DNA of 59,817 nucleotides from JBBKWH01 sp037968855 (GTDB taxonomy: Bacteria; Pseudomonadota; Gammaproteobacteria; Pseudomonadales; Moraxellaceae): positions 1 through 59,817 of the forward strand of contig JBBKWH010000071.1 in NCBI GenBank assembly GCA_037968855.1. The letters are read 5' to 3'. Of the stretch, positions 1-8,104 are shown one piece after another. Each line of letters starts with the position of its first letter. The first letter of the stretch is position 1. The translations under genes were made by a program, and so were the position numbers. The notes beneath the pieces were generated by a model. It was not told the origin of the DNA. It did not search any database and was given only the letters and a program-made list of their open reading frames with translations.

Positions 1-9
1 GTTTCATGT

Positions 10-71
10 AGGACCTCTGGTGTTGTGTGTTTTGTCTTGAGAACCAAAACGTTACAACATTCAGGGGTCCT
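10..71 (+). other. Long imperfect hairpin of unknown role
   Basis: An outer arm at 10-19 pairs with 62-71 (ten pairs, one G-U). An almost continuous inner stem follows: 21-26 with 54-59, and GTTTTG at 29-34 with CAAAAC at 45-50, closing a ten-base loop. The 3' side runs into a T-rich but interrupted stretch. It could be the terminator or processing stem of a gene left of the window, or a small structured RNA. Only the fold is seen in the sequence; the role is unknown. Confidence 0.45.
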
Positions 72-170
72 TCTTTGTTTGATTTGCTTAAACCGAACTC
101 AGGTTAATTATGCATGAAAATATATTTAAATCACTGCACATACATGCAAATTAAGTAACAACTCCTCGTA

Positions 171-199
171 AAAAAGCCCGCTGAATCAGCAGGCTATTT
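171..199 (-). terminator. Rho-independent terminator of sohB
   Basis: On the minus strand AGCC-GCTG and CAGC-GGCT arms (175-195, one central mismatch) are followed by a T run at 175-171. It lies about 20 bases past the sohB stop codon. Confidence 0.75.
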
Positions 200-219
200 T
201 CCATCAATCACCAGTCCAA

Positions 220-1182
220 TTATAAATTAGGATCACGCAACTCAGGTAACTGACGGCTTAAGCGTTGCAAGCCTTCCATCACCGCAGTGCCAACCACCGG
301 CGCAAGGTTGCTGGTCAGTTGCGCCGCCGAGAAGCCTAGTTTTTCGGCCAGTGTTGGTTTTTGGCGTGAGTGTAGCGCGTAGATCTCGTGCGTTGGCAAT
401 AACGACAGCAAATACGCATCCGAGGTTTGTAGACTGTCGATTAACTTCAGCTTAATCGCGTCTTCACCGTACCAATGCTCACCTGTTGCAACCACAGCCA
501 CGTCCAGTTGTGCGCGGTATTTTTCCACAAAGTGCTTAAACAACTGATGGGTCTGTTGTAGCTCAGATTCAAACTTGGTTTTGCCGTCGTCGGAGTTTTC
601 GCCAAACACCGTCACTGTGCGTTTGTACTCACCTGCGGTATACACATCAAAATCAACTTTAAGGTGTTGCAGCAGTTTGTGGAAGTTGGGCATCTGCGCG
701 ACCACGCCAATCGAACCGACCACCGCAAACGGCGCGCAAACAATCTCTTGCGCAATACAAGCCATCATATAGCCGCCGCTGGCCGCGACTTTATCCACAC
801 AAGCTGTCAGATGAAAACCCGCTTCACGCAAACGGGCCAATTGTGCTGCCGCCAAGCCATAACCATGCACCATCCCACCGGGGCTATCCAAGCGCAGCAC
901 CACCCGATCACGACCGGCACGCGCCATCGACAAAATCAGAGTGATTTCTTCGCGCAAATGCTCGACGGCACTGGCTTGTACGTCACCTTTAAAGTCCAAC
1001 ACATAGATCCGCTTATCATCTTTTACGCGCTGTTTTTTCTCACGCTCATTGCGTTTTTGCAGTTCACGTTGTTGGCGCTTGTCAAACATCACCTCAGCCA
1101 TTTGCTGCTGCTGCACGGCGAGCTGTTGGTTGAGATGTCGCACACGAATTTCGGACGGCTGACGCGGGGGATGAAAAAGCAT
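220..1182 (-). CDS. sohB: SohB-type S49 family serine peptidase lacking the usual membrane anchor
   Basis: Signal-peptide-peptidase-like S49 protease of about 320 residues. The serine of the AASGG motif and the lysine of GEYKRT form the family's Ser/Lys dyad. The blocks LDSPGGMVHGYG and FAVVGSIGVVAQMPNF closely match E. coli SohB. The ATG at 1182 is preferred because AGGA lies 8 bases upstream; a TTG two codons earlier is too close to it. E. coli SohB starts with a transmembrane helix, but here the N-terminus is charged and glutamine-rich with no hydrophobic segment, and none is encoded in the 108 bases upstream. Last gene of nadK-yeaC-sohB. Substrate unknown. The family call is firm; the location in the cell is open. 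Confidence 0.9.
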   Translation of the reverse strand: MLFHPPRQPSEIRVRHLNQQLAVQQQQMAEVMFDKRQQRELQKRNEREKKQRVKDDKRIYVLDFKGDVQASAVEHLREEITLILSMARAGRDRVVLRLDSPGGMVHGYGLAAAQLARLREAGFHLTACVDKVAASGGYMMACIAQEIVCAPFAVVGSIGVVAQMPNFHKLLQHLKVDFDVYTAGEYKRTVTVFGENSDDGKTKFESELQQTHQLFKHFVEKYRAQLDVAVVATGEHWYGEDAIKLKLIDSLQTSDAYLLSLLPTHEIYALHSRQKPTLAEKLGFSAAQLTSNLAPVVGTAVMEGLQRLSRQLPELRDPNL

Positions 1183-1290
1183 GATCAATATCCTATTTGT
1201 TTGCCTTTAACATGCGGCACGGCACAGCAGTTTTCAAGGCACTGCGTGGCAACTCGTCGACAAAATAACCGCGCTAAGCCAATCGTGTGC

Positions 1291-1578
1291 TTAAACCAGA
1301 CGCAGTGGTTTTTCTTCGTAGGGGTCATGGCTGTGGTCGTGACCGGCTGGGGCGCTGTCGCAGGCTTCGTCTTTTTTCTTGCTGCCACGATCAATGTAAC
1401 CCGTGCGCTGTTCTTCGGGCAGATGGGCATGTTCCCACACCAGCATGGCCTGCATACAGGTGGTGCGTTGCTCTGGGGTCAACACCCGACCGTCTGGCCA
1501 TTTGCCAATCTCGACCGCGGTACGAAAACGCTCGACCAGCTCAGGGGTCATGGCAGCAAGAATTTGTTCAGTGTTCAT
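1291..1578 (-). CDS. DUF1315 (YeaC-like) family protein
   Basis: A 95-residue protein with the DUF1315/YeaC pattern: MNTEQ start, then a motif around ERFRTAVEIGKWPDGR and a cysteine-containing helix. The C-terminal quarter is rich in His, Asp and Lys. Function is unknown in the family. The ATG at 1578 overlaps the end of nadK by 11 bases, which indicates translational coupling. A longer frame starting inside nadK is less likely. sohB follows in the same direction after about 100 bases. Confidence 0.85.
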   Translation of the reverse strand: MNTEQILAAMTPELVERFRTAVEIGKWPDGRVLTPEQRTTCMQAMLVWEHAHLPEEQRTGYIDRGSKKKDEACDSAPAGHDHSHDPYEEKPLRLV

Positions 1579-2482
1579 CGTTTGGCTCCTGATAATGATT
1601 CCAGCCGAGTTTGGTCCGGCATGCGGCATAAAAGTCGTAGCCGGGTGGGTGCAATAGGGTCAGTTTGTACGGGTGCTTGCGAATATGCAGCCAGTCACCT
1701 TCGTGTACTGACACACCTGCTTGCCCATCGGCGCTGATCATTGGGCGAATGCGGGTGTCATTGATGCGAATTTTGATTTCGCTCTCACCACCCACCACAA
1801 TCGGTCGGCTGGATAAGGTATGTGGGTGCATGGGTACAATCACAATACCGTCCATGGTGGGATACAAAATTGGGCCACCACCGGACAATGCGTAGGCGGT
1901 CGATCCAGTGGGCGTGGCAATAATCAAGCCGTCACTATGCTGACGATAGACATGATGGCCGTCGATATTTAGCTCAAAGTCGATCATATGGACCGATTTA
2001 CCGGCATGCAACACGATGTCGTTGAGAGCGATGGCCTCGTGGGTGACTTGGTCTTTGCTGCGGATATCCACTTGCAACAAGAAGCGTCGATCAATGGTGT
2101 AATCACCGTCTAATACTTGCTCTAACTTGACCAACACTTCGTCAGGCGAGACATCGGTCAAAAACCCCAAGCGGCCACGATTGACACCCAACACCGGCGT
2201 TTTGTGACGGGCCAAGGCACGAGCGGCATGCAGCAACGAGCCATCACCACCGACCACAATGACCAGATCGCAAATTTCACCCAGTAGGTTGCGCGACACG
2301 GTCTGTACATGTTCAAGGTCGGCCAAGTCTGCGGTGGCATCATCAAACACTGGATTAAGCCCCCGACCAATCAAATACTGATGGATCAGGTGCAAGGTAT
2401 CAATCACCGAGCGCTTGCCCGGTCGTCCGATCAAGCCGATATTGCGAAATGTGACTGCTTTCAAGTCGGCAGACTCCGGCAT
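1568..2482 (-). CDS. nadK: NAD kinase
   Basis: Cytosolic ATP-NAD kinase (about 304 residues) that makes NADP from NAD. The catalytic GGDG motif appears as VVGGDGSLLHAAR (Ser where Thr is commoner). It is followed by GRLGFLTD and the nucleotide-binding TPTGSTAYALSGGGPI block. The C-terminal domain has DGQAGV. Length is normal. It heads the nadK-yeaC-sohB operon and diverges from yccA across about 140 bases. Confidence 0.96.
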   Translation of the reverse strand: MPESADLKAVTFRNIGLIGRPGKRSVIDTLHLIHQYLIGRGLNPVFDDATADLADLEHVQTVSRNLLGEICDLVIVVGGDGSLLHAARALARHKTPVLGVNRGRLGFLTDVSPDEVLVKLEQVLDGDYTIDRRFLLQVDIRSKDQVTHEAIALNDIVLHAGKSVHMIDFELNIDGHHVYRQHSDGLIIATPTGSTAYALSGGGPILYPTMDGIVIVPMHPHTLSSRPIVVGGESEIKIRINDTRIRPMISADGQAGVSVHEGDWLHIRKHPYKLTLLHPPGYDFYAACRTKLGWNHYQEPNDEH

Positions 2483-2626
2483 TTAAGGCCCTAAAAGCAT
2501 AGCATTGTTTAGTCGCTGATCATCCCCTTACTACATGCACAATGCTTACGATTTTCAATTGCGCCGACTGACCAAAGTCGATTTAATCAACCATGCGCAC
2601 AACAATTGCCCAAAGGGGTTTTCTTT

Positions 2627-3358
2627 ATGCAAAGTAATAATCCGATGTTTCAACGGGTCAAGGTTGCCTCATCAACCGAACCCATGACCGTCAATGGTGC
2701 AGTCAATAAGGCCGTCTTGATGACTGGTTTTTCGGCGGCTGTGGCCTTTGCTTTTTTCATGTACTGCATGAACTTAGGCGTTGCCAATAGCCCTGCCATG
2801 CTTGGTGCGATGGGTGGTGGTATCGGTGGCTTTATTCTGGCCTTGATCATCACGTTCAAACCAGATACCGGCAAATTTTTGGCCATGCCGTATGCCGCGC
2901 TTGAAGGTTTGTTTATGGGCGGTATCTCGGCTGCTTACGAGGCGCGCTACCCTGGTTTGCCATTGATTGCAGTTGCTGCAACCTTTGTCACGACATTTGG
3001 TTTGCTCGCGTTGTACAAAGCCAAGATCATTCAAGCGACCGAAAAATTTAAATCCGTGGTGATCTCGGCCACCATTGCGATCATGGCGCTGTACTTGATC
3101 CAGATCATCATGCGCTTTGCCTTTGGTAACAGCATTCCATTCTTGTTTGATAACGGCATTATTGGTCTGGGCTTTGCGGCGTTTGTCACCATTATTGCCT
3201 CTCTCAACTTGATCTTGGATTTTGACTTGATCGAACGCTCTGCCGAAATGCGTGCACCTAAAGCCTTTGAGTGGTTCTGTGGTGTGGCCTTGCTGGCAAC
3301 GCTGGTTTGGATGTACTTGTCGTTCTTACGGTTGCTTGGCATTATTCGCTCAGAATAA
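2627..3358 (+). CDS. yccA: BAX inhibitor-1/YccA family integral membrane protein
   Basis: A polytopic inner-membrane protein of about 243 residues with seven hydrophobic segments. It shows the C-terminal family pattern with the acidic block DFDLIERSAE before the last helix. E. coli YccA interacts with the FtsH protease; other members leak calcium or protons. The ATG at 2627 is chosen because AAAGGGG (2613-2619) sits 7-8 bases upstream. An upstream in-frame TTG has no such site. Transcribed alone and followed by a perfect terminator. Confidence 0.9.
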   Translation: MQSNNPMFQRVKVASSTEPMTVNGAVNKAVLMTGFSAAVAFAFFMYCMNLGVANSPAMLGAMGGGIGGFILALIITFKPDTGKFLAMPYAALEGLFMGGISAAYEARYPGLPLIAVAATFVTTFGLLALYKAKIIQATEKFKSVVISATIAIMALYLIQIIMRFAFGNSIPFLFDNGIIGLGFAAFVTIIASLNLILDFDLIERSAEMRAPKAFEWFCGVALLATLVWMYLSFLRLLGIIRSE

Positions 3359-3373
3359 TCCGGTCTGTATGGC

Positions 3374-3407
3374 AAAAAAAATCCCTCGATAGTCGAGGGA
3401 TTTTTTT
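3374..3407. terminator. Bidirectional terminator between yccA and ccoI
   Basis: Perfect 8-bp stem TCCCTCGA/TCGAGGGA (3382-3389 with 3393-3400), three-base loop, A run before and T run after. It can end both converging genes. Confidence 0.9.
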
Positions 3408-3415
3408 ATGGTGTT

Positions 3416-5887
3416 TCAAGCCGTTTTAAGCCGTAACGCACTCATCACCACCAGCAAAGAACTGACCGACATGCCAATCGCCGCCAACCACGGCGGTACA
3501 TAACCAAAGGCCGCCGGAATCAGCACCGCAAGGTTATAGCCAAAGGCCCACATCAAGTTTTGACGGATCACTTGATCGGTACGCTGACTGACGCGGCGAG
3601 CATCTAACAAGGCGCTGAGTTGATCATTGAGCAAAATACTATCTGCCGAAATCTGGGCCAAATCTGCACCGGAGGACATTGCCACTGACACGTTGGCCGT
3701 GGCCAAAACCGGCCCATCATTGACCCCATCGCCGACCATCACCACCACATGACCGGCTGCTTGCAAGGCTTTAACTGCCGAGACTTTGTCTTCGGGCAGC
3801 AATCCGCCTTGAATCTGATCTAGGCCCAATTGCACGCCAATCGCCTGTGGCTGCCCTGTTGGATCACCGGAGAGCATCCAGACGCACAATCCTTCGGCTT
3901 GTAAGGCAGCAACGGTTTGCTGGGCATCGGCGCGAATGGTATCGGCAAAGCTAAAGCGCGCGAGTGGCTGCCACTGACCATCAGTCTGTTGACGGGCCAA
4001 AAATACGGTTAGCTCTTCCACCGCATCGGCCAGCCCTGCAAACTGCGCATGCCCCAAACGATAGTGCTGACCAGCAATCACGCCAGTCACCCCACCACCG
4101 ACCACATGGTTCATTTCGGCCACATCAATCAAGCGTACTTGCCCTGCTACGCTGCGAAACGCCCGTGCTAACGGATGATTGCTGCTTTGCTCAAGCGAGG
4201 TGGCCAGCATCAACCAGTGATTTGGCTCGGTCTCTGGCTGCAATGCCTGTTGATCAATCAGGCGTGGTTCGCCTTGGGTCAGCGTGCCAGTCTTGTCAAA
4301 TAACACGTGTGTGGCTTTGGCCAAAGTCTCCATCACATGTCCACGGGTCAGCAAAAAGCCCAACCCAGCCAAACGATTGGTCGCCGTAGTCAGGGCCATC
4401 GGTGTGGCGAGTGACAAGGCACATGGACAAGTCGCCACCAAGACTGCCAGCGTGGCCCATAAGGCACGACTGGGATCAATCCACCACCACGCGCCATACA
4501 CCACCACCGCAAACACCAACACCCGCGCCACAAACCATTTGGCCATTTGATCGGCACGCTCGGCGGCACGTGGTCGCTCAGATAAGGCGCGATTCATCAG
4601 GCGATCTAACAAGGCACGTTGGCTTTGCGCTGGCGGACTGGTCACTTGCATCACAAAGGGATGGGCATAGTTTTGGCTACCACCCAATACCGCATCACCA
4701 ACGGCTTTACGCACTGGCAAAGCTTCGCCGGTAATCATGGCTTCGGACAGGCTGGGCTGACCATCGACCACCAGCCCATCACAAGGCACACTTTCACCGG
4801 CTCGAATCGCCACATGATCGCCAATTTGTAGCTGATGCGCTGGAATATCGGTCTGCTGGCGTTTCTCAGGTTGTGCCGTGTCATACGACAAACGATGCAC
4901 CAAAATTGGCTCAATGGTGATCAAATCACTAGCCGCTTGACTGGCTTTTTGCCGTGCTTTTAACTCTAAAAAACGCCCCGTCAGCAAAAAGAAAATAAAC
5001 ATGCTGACCGAGTCAAAATAGGTCTCGCCGGTTTGCATTACCGTGGCATAGCTGCTGGCACAAAAGGTCAAAATCAAAGCAATACTAACCGGCACATCCA
5101 TGTTGACGGTACGTGCCTTAATCGCACTCCATGCCGACTGATAAAACGGCTGTCCGGCATACAAAAACACCGGCAAGCTGACCATCAAGCCGACCCAACG
5201 AAAATAATCTCGATACTGAATATCAATGCCAGTGTAGTCGCCCAAATACACCGCCGTGGCATACATCATGGCCTGCATCGCGCCCAGTCCTGCCACACCC
5301 AAGCGCATTAACATCTGACGGCTTTGACGGGATAACAACTCGGCATGGGTATCTTGTCGAAATGGCCGCGCCCGATAACCAAGCTGTTCAATATCTTCTA
5401 ATAACTGACTGATCTGTACCTGTTGATCATTCCAGACCAAGCGCAAGCGCTGGCTGCCCAAATTGACCGACACTTGTGCCACACCAGACGCTTGCAGCAA
5501 GCGCTTTTCGATCAACCATCCACACGCCGCACAACGCAGGCCCACAACGCTTAAATCTGCCGCAGACAGGCCATCTTCGTCATACACAAAGGCTTGCTGC
5601 ACCGCCGCATGGTCATAGCCAGATAGCAATGCCAAACCCTCTGGCAACGGTGCTGTTCGACTGACTTCGGTGCGATCCAAATAATAACTTTCTAACCCTG
5701 CTTCAATAATGCTCTGACTGGCCAATTGACAACCCAAACAACACATGGGCCGCTTGGCACCCAGAATCGAGGTCAAAAATGGCTTGGGCGGCAATCCATC
5801 GCCACAATGAAAGCAGCCGTCCTCAGCAGGTTGAACTTGTGCGTGTAGCAGCGCATCAGACAAGGCAGCGACTCCAAGGATGTTCAA
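3416..5887 (-). CDS. ccoI: CcoI/FixI-type copper-translocating P-type ATPase
   Basis: A P1B-type ATPase of about 823 residues that exports copper, usually for cytochrome cbb3 oxidase assembly. Domains in order: a Cys-rich N-terminal binding domain (CFHC, then CCLGC), a heavy-metal domain with CAAC, eight membrane helices with the CPC ion motif near residue 486, the phosphorylation DKTGTLT near 529, and the hinge GDGVND. The N-terminal domain is typical of CcoI/FixI. The only in-frame start upstream of the first Cys motif that fits is TTG at 5887, so the start is uncertain. No ccoS or ccoNOPQ genes are in the window. The gene lies 33 bases downstream of an AraC regulator in the same direction. 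Confidence 0.88.
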   Translation of the reverse strand: MNILGVAALSDALLHAQVQPAEDGCFHCGDGLPPKPFLTSILGAKRPMCCLGCQLASQSIIEAGLESYYLDRTEVSRTAPLPEGLALLSGYDHAAVQQAFVYDEDGLSAADLSVVGLRCAACGWLIEKRLLQASGVAQVSVNLGSQRLRLVWNDQQVQISQLLEDIEQLGYRARPFRQDTHAELLSRQSRQMLMRLGVAGLGAMQAMMYATAVYLGDYTGIDIQYRDYFRWVGLMVSLPVFLYAGQPFYQSAWSAIKARTVNMDVPVSIALILTFCASSYATVMQTGETYFDSVSMFIFFLLTGRFLELKARQKASQAASDLITIEPILVHRLSYDTAQPEKRQQTDIPAHQLQIGDHVAIRAGESVPCDGLVVDGQPSLSEAMITGEALPVRKAVGDAVLGGSQNYAHPFVMQVTSPPAQSQRALLDRLMNRALSERPRAAERADQMAKWFVARVLVFAVVVYGAWWWIDPSRALWATLAVLVATCPCALSLATPMALTTATNRLAGLGFLLTRGHVMETLAKATHVLFDKTGTLTQGEPRLIDQQALQPETEPNHWLMLATSLEQSSNHPLARAFRSVAGQVRLIDVAEMNHVVGGGVTGVIAGQHYRLGHAQFAGLADAVEELTVFLARQQTDGQWQPLARFSFADTIRADAQQTVAALQAEGLCVWMLSGDPTGQPQAIGVQLGLDQIQGGLLPEDKVSAVKALQAAGHVVVMVGDGVNDGPVLATANVSVAMSSGADLAQISADSILLNDQLSALLDARRVSQRTDQVIRQNLMWAFGYNLAVLIPAAFGYVPPWLAAIGMSVSSLLVVMSALRLKTA

Positions 5888-5920
5888 AAAAAGAGTGGAT
5901 AAGACAAGCGGATGGGCTGA

Positions 5921-6955
5921 TCACAACCGAGGGCGACGCGCCCCATGCGGAGTATGGCCCGTCCAACGCCGATAAGCTCTGGTAAAGGCACTTTGATCCG
6001 AGTAACCCAGCAAATGCGCCACATCGGTCAACTGCAAACGAGGATCAGCCAAATACTGCCGACACAATTGCTGCCGTGTCTCATCCAATACAGGCTGAAA
6101 ACGCGTGCCATGTTCGGCCAAACGACGTTGTAGCGTGCGCGGTGTCATACACAACTGATCGGCCACTTGCGCCAATGTGGGCGCACCCTCCAAACACAAA
6201 CGCATAATCAACGCTTGAACCTCGCGTACAAACGCGTCGCTTTTGGGCAGATGCGCCAGCGCATGGGCGGCTTGTGCCTCCAAAATCCCCAGCAACATGG
6301 CATCGGGTTGACGCAGCGGCAATGCCAAAAAACAGGCTGGAAAACGCAAAATGGTTTGTGGCTGATCAAACAACACCGGACAACCAAAAAACTCGGTATA
6401 CGGTGCAAGCGAACCGTCTAACGAATGCCGAAAAGCAATCTGGGTCATCGAATCATCGACGCCGGTCAGATTACGGGCAAACTGCACCACCACCGCCATG
6501 CCCAATTCGGCAAAAATGGTCTCATCACCTACCGGCGCAGGCATATCCCAGATCAAATCAATCTGATCACCCTCTGCCAAAACCTGCATTTGGTGCCCGT
6601 CATAAATCAAACGGGCATAATGATCCATCTTGATCAATGCTTCGGCCAGATTGGCACAAGCCAACAGCAAATAACCCAAGACGCCCAAATGCGCCGCACT
6701 GATATTACGCCCCAAAGCCAAGGCCAATGTGGGGTCCTGACAGACCACCCTCATCTGCCCCAGCAAGGCACAAAACTGGCTGCGGCTCACCATCACCACA
6801 CTGCCGTCAACTGGCGTGGTCTGTTGGGCTTGATGGGCTAATAATACCGAGGCTGCATCTGCCCCAAGTACCGCGCTTGGATCAAGCTGGCGCTGTTGCA
6901 AATACTCTAGCAGCAACCGTAAGTAGGTTGCGGCAACGTGATGGTCTGAAGTCAT
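5921..6955 (-). CDS. AraC family transcriptional regulator
   Basis: A regulator of about 344 residues. An N-terminal arabinose-binding-like domain of the type found in OruR/ArgR-like AraC proteins is followed by a C-terminal double helix-turn-helix (LAQVADQLCMTPRTLQRRLA, then the second helix around HLLGYSDQSAFTRAYRRW). The ATG at 6955 gives a normal N-terminus; a longer frame back to 7042 runs into the promoter region. It is divergent from the PF10118 hydrolase gene at 7082, which is the most likely target. Effector unknown. The following gene, ccoI, could share its transcript. Confidence 0.88.
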   Translation of the reverse strand: MTSDHHVAATYLRLLLEYLQQRQLDPSAVLGADAASVLLAHQAQQTTPVDGSVVMVSRSQFCALLGQMRVVCQDPTLALALGRNISAAHLGVLGYLLLACANLAEALIKMDHYARLIYDGHQMQVLAEGDQIDLIWDMPAPVGDETIFAELGMAVVVQFARNLTGVDDSMTQIAFRHSLDGSLAPYTEFFGCPVLFDQPQTILRFPACFLALPLRQPDAMLLGILEAQAAHALAHLPKSDAFVREVQALIMRLCLEGAPTLAQVADQLCMTPRTLQRRLAEHGTRFQPVLDETRQQLCRQYLADPRLQLTDVAHLLGYSDQSAFTRAYRRWTGHTPHGARRPRL

Positions 6956-7027
6956 GTCGTGATTTGTATAAAAATAGGCAAGGCTTGTCAAAACATTTAT
7001 GCAATTAATCGCAATACTGAGATCATC

Positions 7028-7039
7028 AGGTGACCACCT
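7028..7039. promoter_or_regulatory. Small palindrome in the araC/hydrolase divergent promoter
   Basis: AGGTG-AC-CACCT is a perfect dyad about 40 bases before the hydrolase start codon and 70 bases before the regulator start. It could be an operator for the AraC protein or chance. No promoter boxes are convincing. Confidence 0.3.
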
Positions 7040-7081
7040 CACCGCTCAATTTTTGCTGTTAATCTCAACGGGAGCAGCGTA

Positions 7082-8008
7082 ATGAACGCCATTATCAACG
7101 CCTCAACACAGACGTCAAAACAGGCTTCAAAACAGCATGAACAGACCCGTCCGCCGATTCATGTACGGCAGAACTTGGATTTTGGTCTGGATCAAGATAT
7201 GCCGCGCTATTGGTTTGGTAATGACGCCTTCAAAACGCGGGTATTTGATGCCATGACCATGATTTTTCCGGATGGCGAAAAATACTTTATCCAAAGTGTT
7301 CGGTTGTTTCGCGATCAAATCACCGACCCACGCCTCAAAGCCGAAGTCGCCGATTTTATTAAACAAGAAGCCCAACACGGCATTGCCCACGAGTTGTTTA
7401 ATCAAGAAATGATCAAGCAAGGCATGCCAGTAAAGGAAATGATCAGCTTTATGGTCAAACGCTTTGACCGTAACCTCAAAGATAATAGCCCAGAGTTTAA
7501 TCTGGCCTTAACCGCTGCCAGCGAACATATTACCGCGTTAATGGCCGAGTGTTTTTATGCCGAGCGTAAAACCATGGCCGACGCGCATCCTAAAGCCCGT
7601 GCATTGTTGGCATGGCATGCCATTGAAGAAATGGAACATCGCTCGGTGGCCTTTGATGTGATGCAAGACGTCGCAAAAGTGAACTACCCGCTACGCGCAG
7701 CAGCGTTAATGATGGTTGGTGCCATGATGCCAACCTTTGCCATGATGCGGGTCAATATCATGCTTAAGGCCGACGGCTACACGGCGCTTGAGCGGATTCA
7801 AATGTTCCGTCAAGGCTTGCCATGGATTTTTGGCAAACAAGGCGTTTTATCTAGCATGAAAAAACCATTTTTGGATTGGTTTCGTCGCGATTTTCATCCC
7901 AACGACCATGCGGTGGTTGAACAATATCCGCTTTGGCTGCAAGTGTATGCCGAGACCAATGACCCGATTGCTGCGGGCGAAGCGTTCTGGGCGGCTGGTC
8001 GCAAATAA
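7082..8008 (+). CDS. PF10118-type predicted metal-dependent hydrolase
   Basis: A helical protein of 308 residues of the predicted metal-dependent hydrolase family. Acidic/His motifs resemble a ferritin-like di-metal site: KQEAQHGIAHE, EHITALMAECF and WHAIEEMEHRSVAFDV. Substrate unknown. GGAG lies 8 bases before the ATG. The first 20 residues are a Gln/Ser/Lys-rich extension missing from the paralogue at 49.9 kb. The divergent AraC neighbour suggests inducible expression. The paralogue shares the FPxGExxF, QE(A)xH and EE(x)EH(x)AVAFDV-like blocks. Confidence 0.85.
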   Translation: MNAIINASTQTSKQASKQHEQTRPPIHVRQNLDFGLDQDMPRYWFGNDAFKTRVFDAMTMIFPDGEKYFIQSVRLFRDQITDPRLKAEVADFIKQEAQHGIAHELFNQEMIKQGMPVKEMISFMVKRFDRNLKDNSPEFNLALTAASEHITALMAECFYAERKTMADAHPKARALLAWHAIEEMEHRSVAFDVMQDVAKVNYPLRAAALMMVGAMMPTFAMMRVNIMLKADGYTALERIQMFRQGLPWIFGKQGVLSSMKKPFLDWFRRDFHPNDHAVVEQYPLWLQVYAETNDPIAAGEAFWAAGRK

Positions 8009-8038
8009 GCGACTGTTTTTGCACTACTCCTGCACAGT

Positions 8039-8064
8039 TGCCCGCCCAAGTTCTGGTGCGGGCA
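8039..8064 (+). terminator. Weak hairpin after the hydrolase gene
   Basis: TGCCCGC (8039-8045) and GCGGGCA (8058-8064) form a 7-bp stem with a 12-base loop. No T run follows, so this is at best a Rho-assisted or leaky terminator before mrcB. Confidence 0.3.
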
Positions 8065-8104
8065 TTGCATCCCTTGTTAGCCTAGCGCATCATGAACGGC
8101 ATTT

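Noticed and set aside
664..1737. A long open frame on the plus strand across sohB, yeaC and nadK
   Set aside because: It is antisense to three clear genes with strong family motifs, and its translation is rich in His, Thr and Arg with no recognisable domain, so it is a shadow of biased codon use.
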